Positions 1 through 10,817 of a stretch of 64,000 nt of DNA are shown here, piece by piece. The position numbers and the translations under genes are program-made. Within the stretch, counting starts at the first letter, position 1. Each line of letters opens with the position of its first letter. The stretch comes from Oreohelix idahoensis (Eukaryota; Mollusca; Gastropoda; Stylommatophora; Oreohelicidae), in assembly GCA_024509875.1 (NCBI GenBank), contig JAMPIV010019851.1, positions 682,001 to 746,000 of the forward strand. The letters run 5' to 3'. The notes below the pieces were generated by a model that made no database searches, was not told the DNA's origin, and saw only the letters and a program-made list of their open reading frames with translations.

Positions 1-806
1 AATAAAGAGAAGAGCAATGGAAAAATAACAGTGCTGTCACAAAGAAGGTACTCGAAATCCCCCTTGTTTTCTGCTTCGTCTGCAAATTGTAACGCTTCCA
101 CGTTGATAGTAAAAGCTTACTGTATTATACCCGCTTTCTTCAATGAAACGTGTGCTGTATTTCTTGGAAAAACATTGAGAGGCAGACTGCGTAATGACCT
201 AAATTAATCCTAACATTAATTATACTGCGTTACCAAAACGAACGAACAGATGGACGAAAGGATAAAGAGAGAGGGAGGGCTGAAAATCAGGAACGCATGC
301 AACACGCGTCGCGCGATACACAAATGCTGCCATCACGCGTGTAAGACTACATGCACTAACTTTTTTTCAGACGAACAGTGATAAATTCACTACCCTTCCC
401 AGAGTTAGGTTTTAAAATCACAAAAAACGCTTATTAGGAAAGATAACAATAGATGGGTTTACGGTTGAAAACATAACAGTACCCAGACAGCACATCTTCG
501 AAACAGGAGGTAGAAGGAATTGCATATTTTGAACGCAGCCACGTAGCTCTTTTAAATTTGGATATTTGGGTTCCTTGGGGCTTGCTGACAAAGAATATGT
601 AAAACGTTACGCAAATAGTCCAGGAATTAATAAATTATAACCAAAATAAAATAGTGGGGATGCCTGACAGCATGGAATCATTTCTGCTCATAAAATTTTT
701 TTATAACGTGTTTGAAAAAAATCTTACGTTACAGAATTAGCCTACCATGTAAACTCCAAATTGATTGGAGCGCAACAAATGAAAGACTAACCACGATTGG
801 TCGGGC

Positions 807-814
807 TATAAATA
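807..814 (+). promoter_or_regulatory. LTR TATA box (element 1, 5' LTR)
   Basis: TATAAATA preceded by a reverse CCAAT (ATTGG at 796-800). The same motif and spacing occur in the 3' LTR (7986-7993) and the solo LTR (22539-22546). It lies about 185 bp upstream of an AATAAA, the layout expected for U3-R. Confidence 0.6.
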
Positions 815-992
815 CTATCTTTCGTTGTTAGGGGAGACGTGAAAAGGTAACATTTTTTCAAACACTTGTCGAAACGTGGCCTCATTGGCTAGACTCGCTG
901 ATATACTCACTTAGGAGCGTTAGTTCGAGACCACTAGTGCAAATAATCTTGATAAAGCAACAGTGCGTTGAAGCCAGCTCATATTTGTGTTA

Positions 993-998
993 AATAAA
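993..998 (+). promoter_or_regulatory. LTR polyadenylation signal (element 1, 5' LTR)
   Basis: AATAAA in the conserved context TAAATAAAAGCCTGG. Counterparts lie at 8172-8177 in the 3' LTR and 22725-22730 in the solo LTR. It is the best candidate for the end of R. Confidence 0.5.
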
Positions 999-2350
999 AG
1001 CCTGGAACATAAGCAGATGGGAATTTGTGCCAGTAATTGTGCCAGAATTCATTGCTAATCAACGTATCTGTGTTTATTTCCATGAAATTGTGGTAAGCTT
1101 GAACCATTCAGTATCTTTTAATGAAAATTGAATGTAAATTGTTAATTTATGCCTGTATATATATGTGTGGTTCAGTGGCAAACAGGAGATAAAGCCTATA
1201 ATGCTCCAGCCTGAACAGAGGGTGTCGGAGGGAAGTAAAACGGCATGGAATGGCCAAATAGTACACTGACACCTGGATGATTGATTAGACAGAAATAATG
1301 CTGGAAGTGCAGAGGCGTAGTGACCATTAAGGAGGGTATGCTGGTATAAAGTATTTCAGATGAAGCTGACAGTTGGCCTAACGCTCTGAACTCAATGTTT
1401 GTGTTGTATTGTGCTCAGTGTAGAACTAGAGTATCAATTAGTTATGAAGTAGAAGGTACATCCTTCTTGTTTTCAGGGACCGTGGTCTTGATGGTACTGA
1501 GCAGCACCTGGTCAGAGCTTTGCTGAATCCAGAGTCGGACAGCATACTCCTTGGTCTTTTTAGCTATCAGTGAGGTGTCTCCAGAGCCCAGGGGAGAATT
1601 CGAGCAGAGGAGTCCTTTCCTGCCGCCATCACGCAAGATAAGCTGATTTGGCCAGCTGAGCTCAACATTATGTCCCCTCATCTTGAAATGACTTTGTAAA
1701 AATAACATTCAGAGGGGAATTTAATTGTCTTAATATCAGGAACTGAGAACATCTCCAATACTAGTCCCAAAAGACAAACTATTGAAGTCATGATGACAAA
1801 TACCAACAGAGCTTGAACAAAACAAAACCAGTATTACCTCATATTACCACTACACAACTGACACACATAGGATATTTTAATAATATATGTCACTACAATA
1901 TTCATATTGATAAAGTCTGTACATATACTTGTAATTAAAATTGATTGTGATTCCTGGTTCCTTTGTATTTGAATCAGGACACATATACCTTTATGATAAC
2001 CATGAATACATATTGTTATTTGAAAAGTTATCAGTGACTCCTTAAGATATTCTCATAGAGTGTTATATGTATGTGAGTGTCACAGTGTTGTCAAGAGTAG
2101 TGGATTAAATTAAATTGTTTATCTGTCTGTTGTTGTGACTTACACTTCATCATACACATACCCTAGACACATAACGTAGTCATCACACTATTCCAGAATA
2201 ATTCTGACTGAGATATATAGATATGTGGTAGCAAGTAAGGTTATCTATAATACACTACTCTTAATAGATATAGATACGTTCACAGCTGATCTCAGTCAGT
2301 ACACTAAGTCCCCTATAAATATTTATAACATCCCACTTCACCACATATAT

Positions 2351-2368
2351 TGGGGGCTCGTCCGGGAT
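2351..2368 (+). promoter_or_regulatory. Primer-binding site, tRNA-Pro type
   Basis: TGGGGGCTCGTCCGGGAT lies five bases after the LTR end. This is the 18-base complement of the tRNA-Pro 3' end, the same site that primes murine leukaemia-type retroviruses. It fixes the LTR boundary and the + orientation of the element. Confidence 0.9.
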
Positions 2369-2545
2369 TTTGAATCTTTCCCTATTAAAAAGATTGGGGG
2401 TAATTCACTTCAGGGAATATAAGAATTAAAAGGTATCCTTGGGTGGAATTAAATAAGGTTGAGCTCACGGTGCCTGTGTTGTCCATTATATATATTTAGA
2501 ATTTGAATTGTTGGTTAGACATTGTAGAAATTTACCTGATAGACA

Positions 2546-3865
2546 ATGGCGGACCTGGCCAAGTTTCGATCTGCTGCTGTTCAGACTGCAAAAGAGTTAG
2601 GATTAGATGGGCAAGTTATGGTTGCCTATGTCACAACGGAATGTGACAAATTTATTGAACGCGAAGAAAGAAGATTAGAAAAAGAGGCCGAAAGAAAGTT
2701 AGAGGCTGAGACTAAGAGGTTACAGTTTGAGGCTGAGGCTGAGACTAAGAGGTTGCAGATTGAGGCTGACAAAGAGGCTAAAGCATTGGAAGCCGAGGAA
2801 AGAAGACAGGCTGCAGAAAGGGAAGAGAAGAAATTAGCTGCAGAAAGGGAAGAGAAGAAATTAGCTGCAGAAAGGGAAGAGAAGAAATTAGCTGCAGAAA
2901 GGGAAGAGAGGAAATTAGCTGCAGAAAGGGAAGCAGAAGATAAAAGATTACAAAGGGAACATGAGTTACGACTAAGGGAGTTTGAGTTTCAAGGCCATGC
3001 TCCTGAAAATGGTGCCAGTCCCTTTGCCTCTGATGCTACGGTTACTCAGGGAGCCTCAACCTCAGCTATGAATTTTCATTTAGATCATTTTGTTGAGAAA
3101 GACGATGATATTGAGAGCTACCTAAATAGGTATGAACTATTAGCTACCACGTATGGGTTAGAGAGAGAAAGGTGGAGCTTAAAGTTATCTCAGGGACTTC
3201 GTGGGGCAGCTTATGAAGTTTTTGCAAAAATGAGCAGAGGTGATCAGGAAAATTATGACATGCTAAAGCAGGCTCTTTTGTTAAGATATGAAAATAATGC
3301 AGAATTTTATAGGAAAAAATTTAGGAATGCTAAACTACTGTCAGGTGAAACCTATCACCAGTTCTCTGCACGAATAGAGACATACTTGGAGAAATGGACT
3401 TCTCTGGGGAAAACCCAAGATCTTAAGGAAATGGTCCTTATAGAGCAATTAAGAGAGTCCATGGCTCCAGACCTGAGAAAGTTTCTCATGGAACAAGGTG
3501 CAGAGAGGCTGGGTGAGTTGCTAAATGTTGCTGAAAGGTATCAAGCAGCTCAAGCAGAGGTAACAGGTAATAAAAAGAAACAAGTGGATAACTTTAGGGC
3601 ACCACAGAACTTTAATAAATTTGATCCTAAGGATCAAAATAAAGGTAAGCACCAATTTGATAGGCCACGGTATGACAATAAAAATAAATTCCCACAATTC
3701 GATGAAAGGAAATATGATGAAAGAAAATCTTTCAACCAAGGAAAAAGGTGGTGTAAGAATTGTCAGATGGACAATCATGACACTGACCGTTGCAGAAGGA
3801 AACCTGTGTATATGGCAACCCTTCAGGTCAGGTCGACCTCAAGACAGGAGGGGATATTATGTTAG
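2546..3865 (+). CDS. gag: Gag polyprotein of element 1, coiled-coil N-terminus and CCHC zinc knuckle
   Basis: An intact 439-codon ORF that starts about 200 bp after the primer-binding site. Residues ~35-150 are very rich in Glu, Lys and Arg and predict a long coiled coil; within it a 9-residue AAEREEKKL-type unit is repeated about four times, encoded by 27-bp tandem repeats at 2810-2930. Residues ~175-350 align by eye with the Gag of the second element in this window, in the region where retrotransposon capsid domains lie. A basic, Asn/Lys/Asp-rich tail leads to one perfect CX2CX4HX4C zinc knuckle at residues 403-416, the RNA-packaging motif of nucleocapsids. The frame ends 23 residues after the knuckle, where the sequence jumps to the integrase region without a protease. 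Function (particle assembly, RNA packaging) is inferred from family membership. Confidence 0.9.
   Translation: MADLAKFRSAAVQTAKELGLDGQVMVAYVTTECDKFIEREERRLEKEAERKLEAETKRLQFEAEAETKRLQIEADKEAKALEAEERRQAAEREEKKLAAEREEKKLAAEREEKKLAAEREERKLAAEREAEDKRLQREHELRLREFEFQGHAPENGASPFASDATVTQGASTSAMNFHLDHFVEKDDDIESYLNRYELLATTYGLERERWSLKLSQGLRGAAYEVFAKMSRGDQENYDMLKQALLLRYENNAEFYRKKFRNAKLLSGETYHQFSARIETYLEKWTSLGKTQDLKEMVLIEQLRESMAPDLRKFLMEQGAERLGELLNVAERYQAAQAEVTGNKKKQVDNFRAPQNFNKFDPKDQNKGKHQFDRPRYDNKNKFPQFDERKYDERKSFNQGKRWCKNCQMDNHDTDRCRRKPVYMATLQVRSTSRQEGILC
2810..2930 (+). repeat. 27-bp in-frame tandem repeat inside gag
   Basis: Four complete 27-bp units (2810, 2837, 2864, 2891) and a partial fifth, each encoding nine residues beginning AAEREE. 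The length is a multiple of three, so copy-number change keeps gag open. Confidence 0.9.
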
Positions 3866-4752
3866 ATACCACTCCAGAAGAGATGAGGAAGGCACAGGCT
3901 GGGGATAAAACACTCAAGCCTTGTTTCAGAAAATTGTCAACTTGTCATACAACTCCAGGCAAGGGAGATTTTTACATGAAAAACAAGTTGATGTATAGGA
4001 AGACTGGAGCTAGATCCAATGGTCACGGACAGCTGGTTCTTCCAAAAAGATATAGGACAGACTTAATAAGGAGCCTACATGTGAAACCAGATGGGGACCA
4101 TGAGAAGATAGGTACCATCATTCAAAAGGTGGCTCACAATTATTATTGGCCCAAAGCAAGATGGGACATTGAAAATTTTGTAGAAAGGTGTAGCATAGCA
4201 CATGAGGGAACACCCACAAGTGGGAACATGGATCAGGACCTGGACACGCCACGGGGCAAAATTAGGCCTGATAATAAAAAGAGATATAGATTTGATAAAG
4301 TGGACCAAATGGAATGGGAAGCCCCTTTTCACGGACAAGCTTCACTTAACTGTTTTACAATGGCCACTATGCGGAGAGTGCAAAAAGATGTCTTACCCCA
4401 GGATAAGCCGAAAATCCCTCAATCGGACTTAAACAAACTGGAGGAAGAGGATGTAGGGAGGAAATCTCTCATCAAGAATTTTAAGTGGGGAGAAAGCCCC
4501 AAAAGAAAAATTGGTAGCGGTCGTTTTGTGAATGATAATTCTGGGAGGAAAAATCATCACTATAAAGCTTCGAGTGGAAGAGACCATACCGGTGCATGGA
4601 CAAATAGGTCCACACAATTAAAGGTCCATATGTAGCTTTGTTAAGAACGTGGACTGATGAAAAGGCAGAGGAAAACATTACATCTTCATACCAATATGTG
4701 AATGAGCTGACCACTCGGTTAAAAAACTGGCTGGAAACTTGCCAATGAAAAT
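3866..4752 (+). pseudogene. pol: Degraded pol: integrase zinc-binding region, catalytic core lost
   Basis: After the gag stop, frame 1 is open from about 3790 to 4635. It contains a linker like that preceding integrase in the second element, then an H2C2-type region (HVKPDGDH, a YYWP motif, then a damaged Cys end ERCSIA). The next ~440 bp do not encode a recognisable D-D35-E core. Recognisable integrase sequence resumes in another frame at 4641 (TDEKAEENITSSYQYVNEL, matching the second element downstream of its core) and is broken again by a stop near 4747. There is no DSG protease motif between gag and this region. The pieces suggest internal deletion or replacement of protease and integrase core. 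Confidence 0.75.
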
Positions 4753-5450
4753 TTGAAACAAGCCAGGAAGAAACATGCTGCCTATTATAACAGGAAGGCG
4801 AAAGACAGAGATTTGGCTGTGGGAGAGAAGGTACTGCTTCTTTTGCCCGGGAGTCAGAATAAGTTACAGATTGGATGGCAGGGTCCATATACAGTTCTAG
4901 AGAAGGTGTCTAGAACAAATTATAAGATAGATAAGAAGGGGAAAGAAAAAATCTATCATGTGAATCTCCTGAAGAAATATTTGGAAAGAGAACATCAGGA
5001 AGAGACACACTTGTTGACCTTGTCCATCGCCATGGAGATGAAAAAGGAACCACTTTCATCATTTGAATATCCATTACACCCCTGTGAGACAGCAGCACAG
5101 GTGAAAATCAGTGCACATTTAACGAAAACTCAGAAAGAGAGAGTGCAACAGGTTCTAAATAATCATGCAGAGGTGTTAACAGACCGACCAGGGCATACAA
5201 ACCTATTGGAATATGATATGAAACTAATAGACTCCACACCTGTCTGTATGAAACCATATTCGATTCCGTTTGCTAAGGAGAAAGCTTTGAAGGAAGAGAT
5301 AGACTATCTATTGAAGGAAGGAATTATTTCGCACAGTGAGTCTTCGTATAGTTCCGGTGTGGTACTCTTAAGGAAGCCCTCTGGAGAACATAGACTCTGT
5401 ATAGATTACAGGAGACTGAATGCTATTACAGAAGGACAGGTGGATCCATT
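4753..5450 (+). pseudogene. pol: pol: integrase C-terminus (GPY) and N-terminal half of reverse transcriptase
   Basis: The frame opens with a Lys-rich stretch and an integrase C-terminal domain with the GPY signature (GWQGPYTVLEKV, near residue 40), then a linker ending TDRPGHTN and the first RT blocks, including LCIDYRRLNAIT. The integrase C-terminus running straight into RT in one frame shows the INT-RT order directly. The coding sequence stops at 5450, where a non-LTR fragment is inserted; beyond it the insertion supplies an early stop. Removing the insertion and one copy of the 8-bp target duplication would put the two halves in the same frame. Confidence 0.85.
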
Positions 5451-5954
5451 AATAATAATAATAATAAATTCTTTAAGCGCCAAACACGGCGCATAAGGCA
5501 GAAACCAGTGCTCTCCAGGTTGTTCGTTGTGACGCCACTCCTCTTAGCTCTTGCACATTATTTAGGCCCAACGTTCTTCCTTCTCTTATTATTGTTCTTC
5601 TGAGTGTTTCTTTTGGTCTTCCTTTTTTCCTCTTACCCTCAGGAACCCAAGTGAGCGCCTGTAGTGGTATTCTGTTGTTTTGCATTCGTAGGACATGACC
5701 GATATATGACCATCGTCTTTTCCTTATATAGTCGGAGACATATTTCTGCCTAGAGTCTTCTCTTATTTGTCGATTAGTCTTAAATTCTTTCCAACTGATG
5801 TTCATGAGTTTTTCTAAGACATTTGTTCTCGAATGTATTCAGCTTGTTCTCCAATGATTGTGTTATTTTCCAACTCTCACAGCCGTATGTTAACACTGAG
5901 ATAACATTTGAATTAAACAGACGAAGCTTGGTATGTATATTCAATGATCGTAAT
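5451..5954 (-). mobile_element. 5'-truncated non-LTR retrotransposon (RTE-like 3' end) inserted in pol
   Basis: A 504-bp insertion flanked by the 8-bp duplication GATCCATT (5443-5450 and 5955-5962). Read on the - strand it encodes the C-terminal tail typical of RTE-like and related non-LTR elements: WSYIGHVLRM, then PEGKRKKGRPKETLRR and a final W-rich helix (5473-5805), followed by a 3' (ATT)n tail at 5451-5468. It is a 5'-truncated insertion that disrupts the RT of element 1. Clade assignment beyond APE-type or RTE-like is not secure. Confidence 0.9.
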
Positions 5955-5962
5955 GATCCATT

Positions 5963-7049
5963 GCCGGATACAAATCAGCTGTTTGCCAGACTAAATAAAG
6001 CGAAATATTTCTCAAAAGTGGATCTGAGTAAAGGATACTATCAGATTCCAGTAAAGCCTGAGGTTAGACCATACCTAGCTTTTAGTACCTCAGAAGGACA
6101 CTATGAGTTTAATAGATTGCCATTTGGATTGAAGAATGCGCCTAGTGTCTTCTCTAGAATGATGAGAAAATTATTGGATCCTCTGAATAATCCCTGTATA
6201 ACAAATTTTATGGATGATATCCTTATAGCAACAGAAACATTTGAGGAACACATTGACTCTCTGAACATGCTGTTTGATCGACTTAGGGAGGCAAATTTAA
6301 CAGCCCGACCAACCAAATGTTGCGTTGGATGTAAAGAATTGGAATTTTTGGGACACACAGTTTATCAGGGAAACATGACCCCTGACCCAAAGAATTTAGA
6401 GAAACTACAGAAAGCCCCGAGACCACAAACCAAGAAGGACGTGAGATCCTTTGTCTCATTATGTGGTTTCTACCAGAAGTATATCAAAAACTTTAATTCC
6501 ATATGTGCACCGTTAACTGAATTGACACGTAAAGGACATCCAGATCGCATTACATGGACACCACAATGTGAAATGACTTACCAAGAATTGAAGGAAAAGC
6601 TCACAAGTAAACCCATTTTGAAATTACCTGACTTAAGTCAAGAATTCATAGTAAGGACGGATGCAAGTAATATTGGGTTAGGTGCAACTCTACTACAGAG
6701 ATCTGATGCATTGGATGGGGAATTAAGCCCAGTGGCATATGCTAGCAGAAAGTTGAATAAAGCTGAAATCAACTACTCAACTAGCGAAAAAGAATGTCTT
6801 GCAGTAATATGGGCGATAAAGAAATTCAATATTTATCTATATGGGAAGGCATTTAAGTTGCAAACAGACCACAAACCGTTATCGTTTCTAGCACAGGCTA
6901 GGCATGAGAACTCCAGGTTACTCCGATGGTCTTTACTTCTGGCTCCATATAATTTTAACATTGAGTATATATCTGGAAAAACCAATTTGGGAGCGGATTT
7001 TTTAAGCCGCCATCCGTGTGATGAGAATCACCGTAAACCCCAGAACTAA
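5963..7049 (+). pseudogene. pol: pol: C-terminal reverse transcriptase and RNase H of element 1
   Basis: Continues RT directly after the inserted non-LTR fragment: VDLSKGYYQIPV, FGLKNAPSVF, the active-site box NFMDDILIA (FMDD in place of the common YLDD or YVDD), and LEFLGHTV. RNase H follows with RTDASNIGLGA, a Glu in EKECLAVIWA and LQTDHKPL carrying the acidic residues. The frame ends with the conserved ADFLSRHP block typical of the gypsy RNase H end. It is open to 7049, 67 bp before the 3' LTR. The product would be made as part of a Gag-Pol protein, but this copy is interrupted upstream. Confidence 0.9.
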
Positions 7050-7105
7050 TAATAAATTTCTCTATGTGTATATAGAATAAAGGACTGACATATAATGTCT
7101 GTTTT

Positions 7106-7116
7106 AAGAGGGGAGG
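7106..7116 (+). promoter_or_regulatory. Polypurine tract of element 1
   Basis: AAGAGGGGAGG abuts the TG start of the 3' LTR at 7117. This is the expected second-strand priming site. Confidence 0.8.
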
Positions 7117-9525
7117 TGTCGTGGAATATTCTAATCCACATATATAAATTATTAGGTAAATATGAAGCCTAACAAATAAAATTAATAAAGAGAAGAGCAA
7201 TGGAAAAATAACAGTGCTGTCACAAAGAAGGTACTCGAAATCCCCCTTGTTTTCTGCTTCGTCTGCAAATTGTAACGCTTCCACGTTGATAGTAAAAGCT
7301 TACTGTATTATACCCGCTTTCTTCAATGAAACGTGTGCTGTATTTCTTGGAAAAACATTGAGAGGCAGACTGCGTAATGACCTAAATTAATCCTAACATT
7401 AATTATACTGCGTTACCAAAACGAACGAACAGATGGACGAAAGGATAAAGAGAGAGGGAGGGCTGAAAATCAGGAACGCATGCAACACGCGTCGCGCGAT
7501 ACACAAATGCTGCCATCACGCGTGTAAGACTACATGCACTAACTTTTTTTCAGACGAACAGTGATAAATTCACTACCCTTCCCAGAGTTAGGTTTTAAAA
7601 TCACAAAAAACGCTTATTAGGAAAGATAACAATAGATGGGTTTACGGTTGAAAACATAACAGTACCCAGACAGCACATCTTCGAAACAGGAGGTAGAAAA
7701 TACATATTTTGAACGCAGCCACGTAGCTCTTTTAAATTTGGATATTTGGGTTCCTTGGGGCTTGCTGACAAAGAATATGTAAAACGTTACGCAAATAGTC
7801 CAGGAATTAATAAATTATAACCAAAATAAAATAGTGGGGATGCCTGACAGCATGGAATCATTTCTGCTCATAAAATTTTGTATAACGTTTTTGAAAAAAA
7901 TCTTACGTTACAGAATTAGCCTACCATGTAAACTCCAAATTGATTGGAGCGCAACAAATGAAAGACTAACCACGATTGGTCGGGCTATAAATACTATCTT
8001 TCGTTGTTAGGGGAGACGTGAAAAGGTAACATTTTTTCAAACACTTGTCGAAACGTGGCCTCATTGGCTAGACTCGCTGATATACTCACTTAGGAGCGTT
8101 AGTTCGAGACCACTAGTGCAAATAATCTTGATAAAGCAACAGTGCGTTGAAGCCAGCTCATATTTGTGTTAAATAAAAGCCTGGAACATAAGCAGATGGG
8201 AATTTGTGCCAGTAATTGTGCCAGAATTCATTGCTAATCAACGTATCTGTGTTTATTTCCATGAAATTGTGGTAAGCTTGAACCATTCAGTATCTTTTAA
8301 TGAAAATTGAATGTAAATTGTTAATTTATGCCTGTATATATATGTGTAGTTCAGTGGCAAGCAGGAGATAAAGCCTATAATGCTCCAGCCTGAACAGAGG
8401 GTGTCGGAGGGAAGTAAAACGGCATGGAATGGCCAAATAGTACACTGACACCTGGATGATTGATTAGACAGAAATAATGCTGGAAGTGCAGAGGCGTAGT
8501 GACCATTAAGGAGGGTAATGCTGGTATAAAGTATTTCAGATGAAGCTGACAGTTGGCCTAACGCTCTGAACTCAATGTTTGTGTTGTATTGTGCTCAGTG
8601 TAGAACTAGAGTATCAATTAGTTATGAAGTAGAAGGTACATCCTTCTTGTTTTCAGGGACCGTGGTCTTGATGGTACTGAGCAGCACCTGGTCAGAGCTT
8701 TGCTGAATCCAGAGTCGGACAGCATACTCCTTGGTCTTTTTAGCTATCAGTGAGGTGTCTCCAGAGCCCAGGGGAGAATTCGAGCAGAGGAGTCCTTTCC
8801 TGCCGCCATCACGCAAGATAAGCTGATTTGGCCAGCTGAGCTCAACATTATGTCCCCTCATCTTGAAATGACTTTGTAAAAATAACATTCAGAGGGGAAT
8901 TTAATTGTCTTAATATCAGGAACTGAGAACATCTCCAATACTAGTCCCAAAAGACAAACTATTGAAGTCATGATGACAAATACCAACAGAGCTTGAACAA
9001 AACAAAACCAGTATTACCTCATATTACCACTACACAACTGACACACATAGGATATTTTAATAATATATGTCACTACAATATTCATATTGATAAAGTCTGT
9101 ACATATACTTGTAATTAAAATTGATTGTGATTCCTGGTTCCTTTGTATTTGAATCAGGACACATATACCTTTATGATAACCATGAATACATATTGTTATT
9201 TGAAAAGTTATCAGTGACTCCTTAAGATATTCTCATAGAGTGTTATATGTATGTGAGTGTCACAGTGTTGTCAAGAGTAGTGGATTAAATTAAATTGTTT
9301 ATCTGTCTGTTGTTGTGACTTACACTTCATCATACACATACCCTAGACACATAACGTAGTCATCACACTATTCCAGAATAATTCTGACTGAGATATATAG
9401 ATATGTGGTAGCAAGTAAGGTTATCTATAATACACTACTCTTAATAGATATAGATACCTTCACAGCTGATCTCAGTCAGTACACTAAGTCCCCTATAAAT
9501 ATTTATAACATCCCACTTCACCACA
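7117..9525 (+). repeat. 3' LTR of element 1
   Basis: 2409 bp, from TGTCGTGG to CACCACA (TG...CA ends). It is near-identical to 1-2345 and homologous to the solo LTR at 21619. TATA box at 7986-7993 and AATAAA at 8172-8177. Confidence 0.92.
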
Positions 9526-10503
9526 TACACGCAAGATTTATACCACCCTGGTAGCTATCGGTGTGTGACGCTGGCAATGATCAGACAACTAAGAAAGAAA
9601 AGCACCACTTGTGTAAGGAAGATATATGAGAAAAGCATATAAATCCCGCCTACGGTACATATTGCTGTTACCACTAGATTACATTGATTTGCATGTGTTA
9701 AAGTGCCTGTTGTGCAAAACGCAATGGAAAAAAATCAGGTTGTAATTATATATCACTAGCGGTATTACCCAACGTTGCGTGGGATATGATAATATACTGC
9801 ACAGCCTTATGGGGCATAGTACACTCATCCTAAACAGCAAACACACCAGCATTATCCAACCGAGCAATGCATGGAGGCATATCTAGAGTCATCTGTAAAT
9901 GACCACCAGCTATGCACAGTGCTACAATATACGTATGTGGAAGTGAACCTCTGTCTGTGAGGCTAATAACACCCTCATTGACTCTTGAAATCATACACAC
10001 ACTTCCAGGGATTCCCCCTGTGGTGAAACTTGTTGAGAACCCAGCATTGCACACTAAGCTTAGAGAAGTCACTTGAGCCCCAGACGTGATCCTTTGACTT
10101 TTGACATGGTTGACTGCATGCAGGAGGATCTCACTATGGACCCAGTGATAGGCAGGGGGAGCTGAGAAGCGGCTGTGTGCAGGACATGAGAATTCCTTGG
10201 GAGAGCCCAGAACCAGAGCACAGTATTTTAGCTCTGCATAGTTGAGAGCCATCTTGGATGGCGGGGAATGCACATTATTCCACACGCTTCTTACTCCTAG
10301 CTTGGAACCAGATGTGATGATCCTTTAAATGACAGCCAAGCTGGAGAATCTGGAGCTCATGACTTCAATTTAACACGTTTTGGATTGGCAGAAAAGCCAC
10401 AGAAAAAGGCGAGATCTACAGTGGAGATAATACAAAGGACTCGTCAAAATGGTATTGGCTGCAAATGAGCGAGAAGCTCAGCAGCCCTAATTGAACAACA
10501 ACA
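9526..10503. other. Unassigned flank of element 1
   Basis: No recognisable gene. The one sizeable ORF is the 151-codon frame at 9830-10285 on the - strand, listed separately. The rest is AT-rich unique-looking sequence. Confidence 0.4.
9830..10285 (-). CDS. Unrecognised 151-codon ORF
   Basis: Open from an ATG near 10285 to 9830 on the - strand, just 3' of the first retrotransposon. I recognise no domain. The composition is mixed and protein-like, with no signal peptide, no membrane segment and no simple repeat. It lies in a repeat-rich stretch and could be chance, a fragment of an unidentified element, or an exon. Confidence 0.15.
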   Translation of the reverse strand: MWNNVHSPPSKMALNYAELKYCALVLGSPKEFSCPAHSRFSAPPAYHWVHSEILLHAVNHVKSQRITSGAQVTSLSLVCNAGFSTSFTTGGIPGSVCMISRVNEGVISLTDRGSLPHTYIVALCIAGGHLQMTLDMPPCIARLDNAGVFAV

Positions 10504-10806
10504 GGGACCCAAAGATGCAGCAATAGAGAATGCAGTCAGCGACCCATAGCTTGACTGCTTGCATCAGAGTCAGCGAACCAGAGCTGACTAAGACCCTACT
10601 CCACCTCCACGTGGTGGTCCTGGAAACAGTCTGCATCACTGCAGTCTGGCTGAGAGAGTAGGGATCGCAGAGGGAAGGCAAACCCGGTCCCAAAAACTGC
10701 CGTGCTAAAGTCGGATGTGTCGACCGAAAGGTGCAGATATCACAGCTCCGGCGTAAACAGACACAACGCAACCAACGTCCTTTTCAGGACGAACGAGGAA
10801 GAAGAA
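10504..10806 (+). mobile_element. SINE-like retroposon with (GAA)n tail, copy A
   Basis: About 303 bp ending in CAGGACGAACGAGG then (AAG)n. It is flanked by a likely 11-bp duplication GAACAACAACA (10493-10503 and 10807-10817), although the low-complexity bases weaken that call. The same sequence is at 15091-15392 in reverse and, 5'-truncated, at 39562-39756. No clear tRNA head is visible, so it may be a SINE or the 3' end of a LINE. Confidence 0.75.
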
Positions 10807-10817
10807 GAACAACAACA

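Larger units (their letters stand above)
1..2345 (+). repeat. 5' LTR of element 1 (partial)
   Basis: This stretch repeats at 7184-9525 with only a handful of substitutions and small indels, and again, more diverged, in the solo LTR at 21619-24080. It ends in CACCACA just before a primer-binding site. At about 2.41 kb when complete it is long for a gypsy LTR. It holds a TATA-type promoter at 807 and a polyadenylation signal at 993, implying a short R region followed by an unusually long U5 of about 1.3 kb. An 88-codon antisense reading frame (1442-1708) is also present in the 3' LTR. Confidence 0.9.
1..9525 (+). mobile_element. GMR1-like Ty3/gypsy LTR retrotransposon, element 1 (5' LTR cut by window edge)
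   Basis: A + strand LTR retrotransposon: 5' LTR (1-2345), primer-binding site, gag, damaged pol, polypurine tract, 3' LTR (7117-9525). Position 1 aligns to 7184 of the 3' LTR, so about 67 bp of the 5' LTR lie outside the window. The pol order read from the sequence is integrase zinc-binding part, integrase C-terminus, reverse transcriptase, RNase H. Integrase before RT is the arrangement described for GMR1-like members of the Ty3/gypsy superfamily, not the usual gypsy order. The protease and the integrase catalytic core are not recognisable, so this copy looks non-autonomous. By eye the two LTRs differ at only about ten places over 2.34 kb, which suggests a recent insertion. The left target duplication cannot be checked because it is outside the window. 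Confidence 0.9.

Noticed and set aside
7117..9525. Second tandem element sharing the 3' LTR
   Set aside because: Sequence after 9525 has no primer-binding site or gag, so the LTR simply ends the element.
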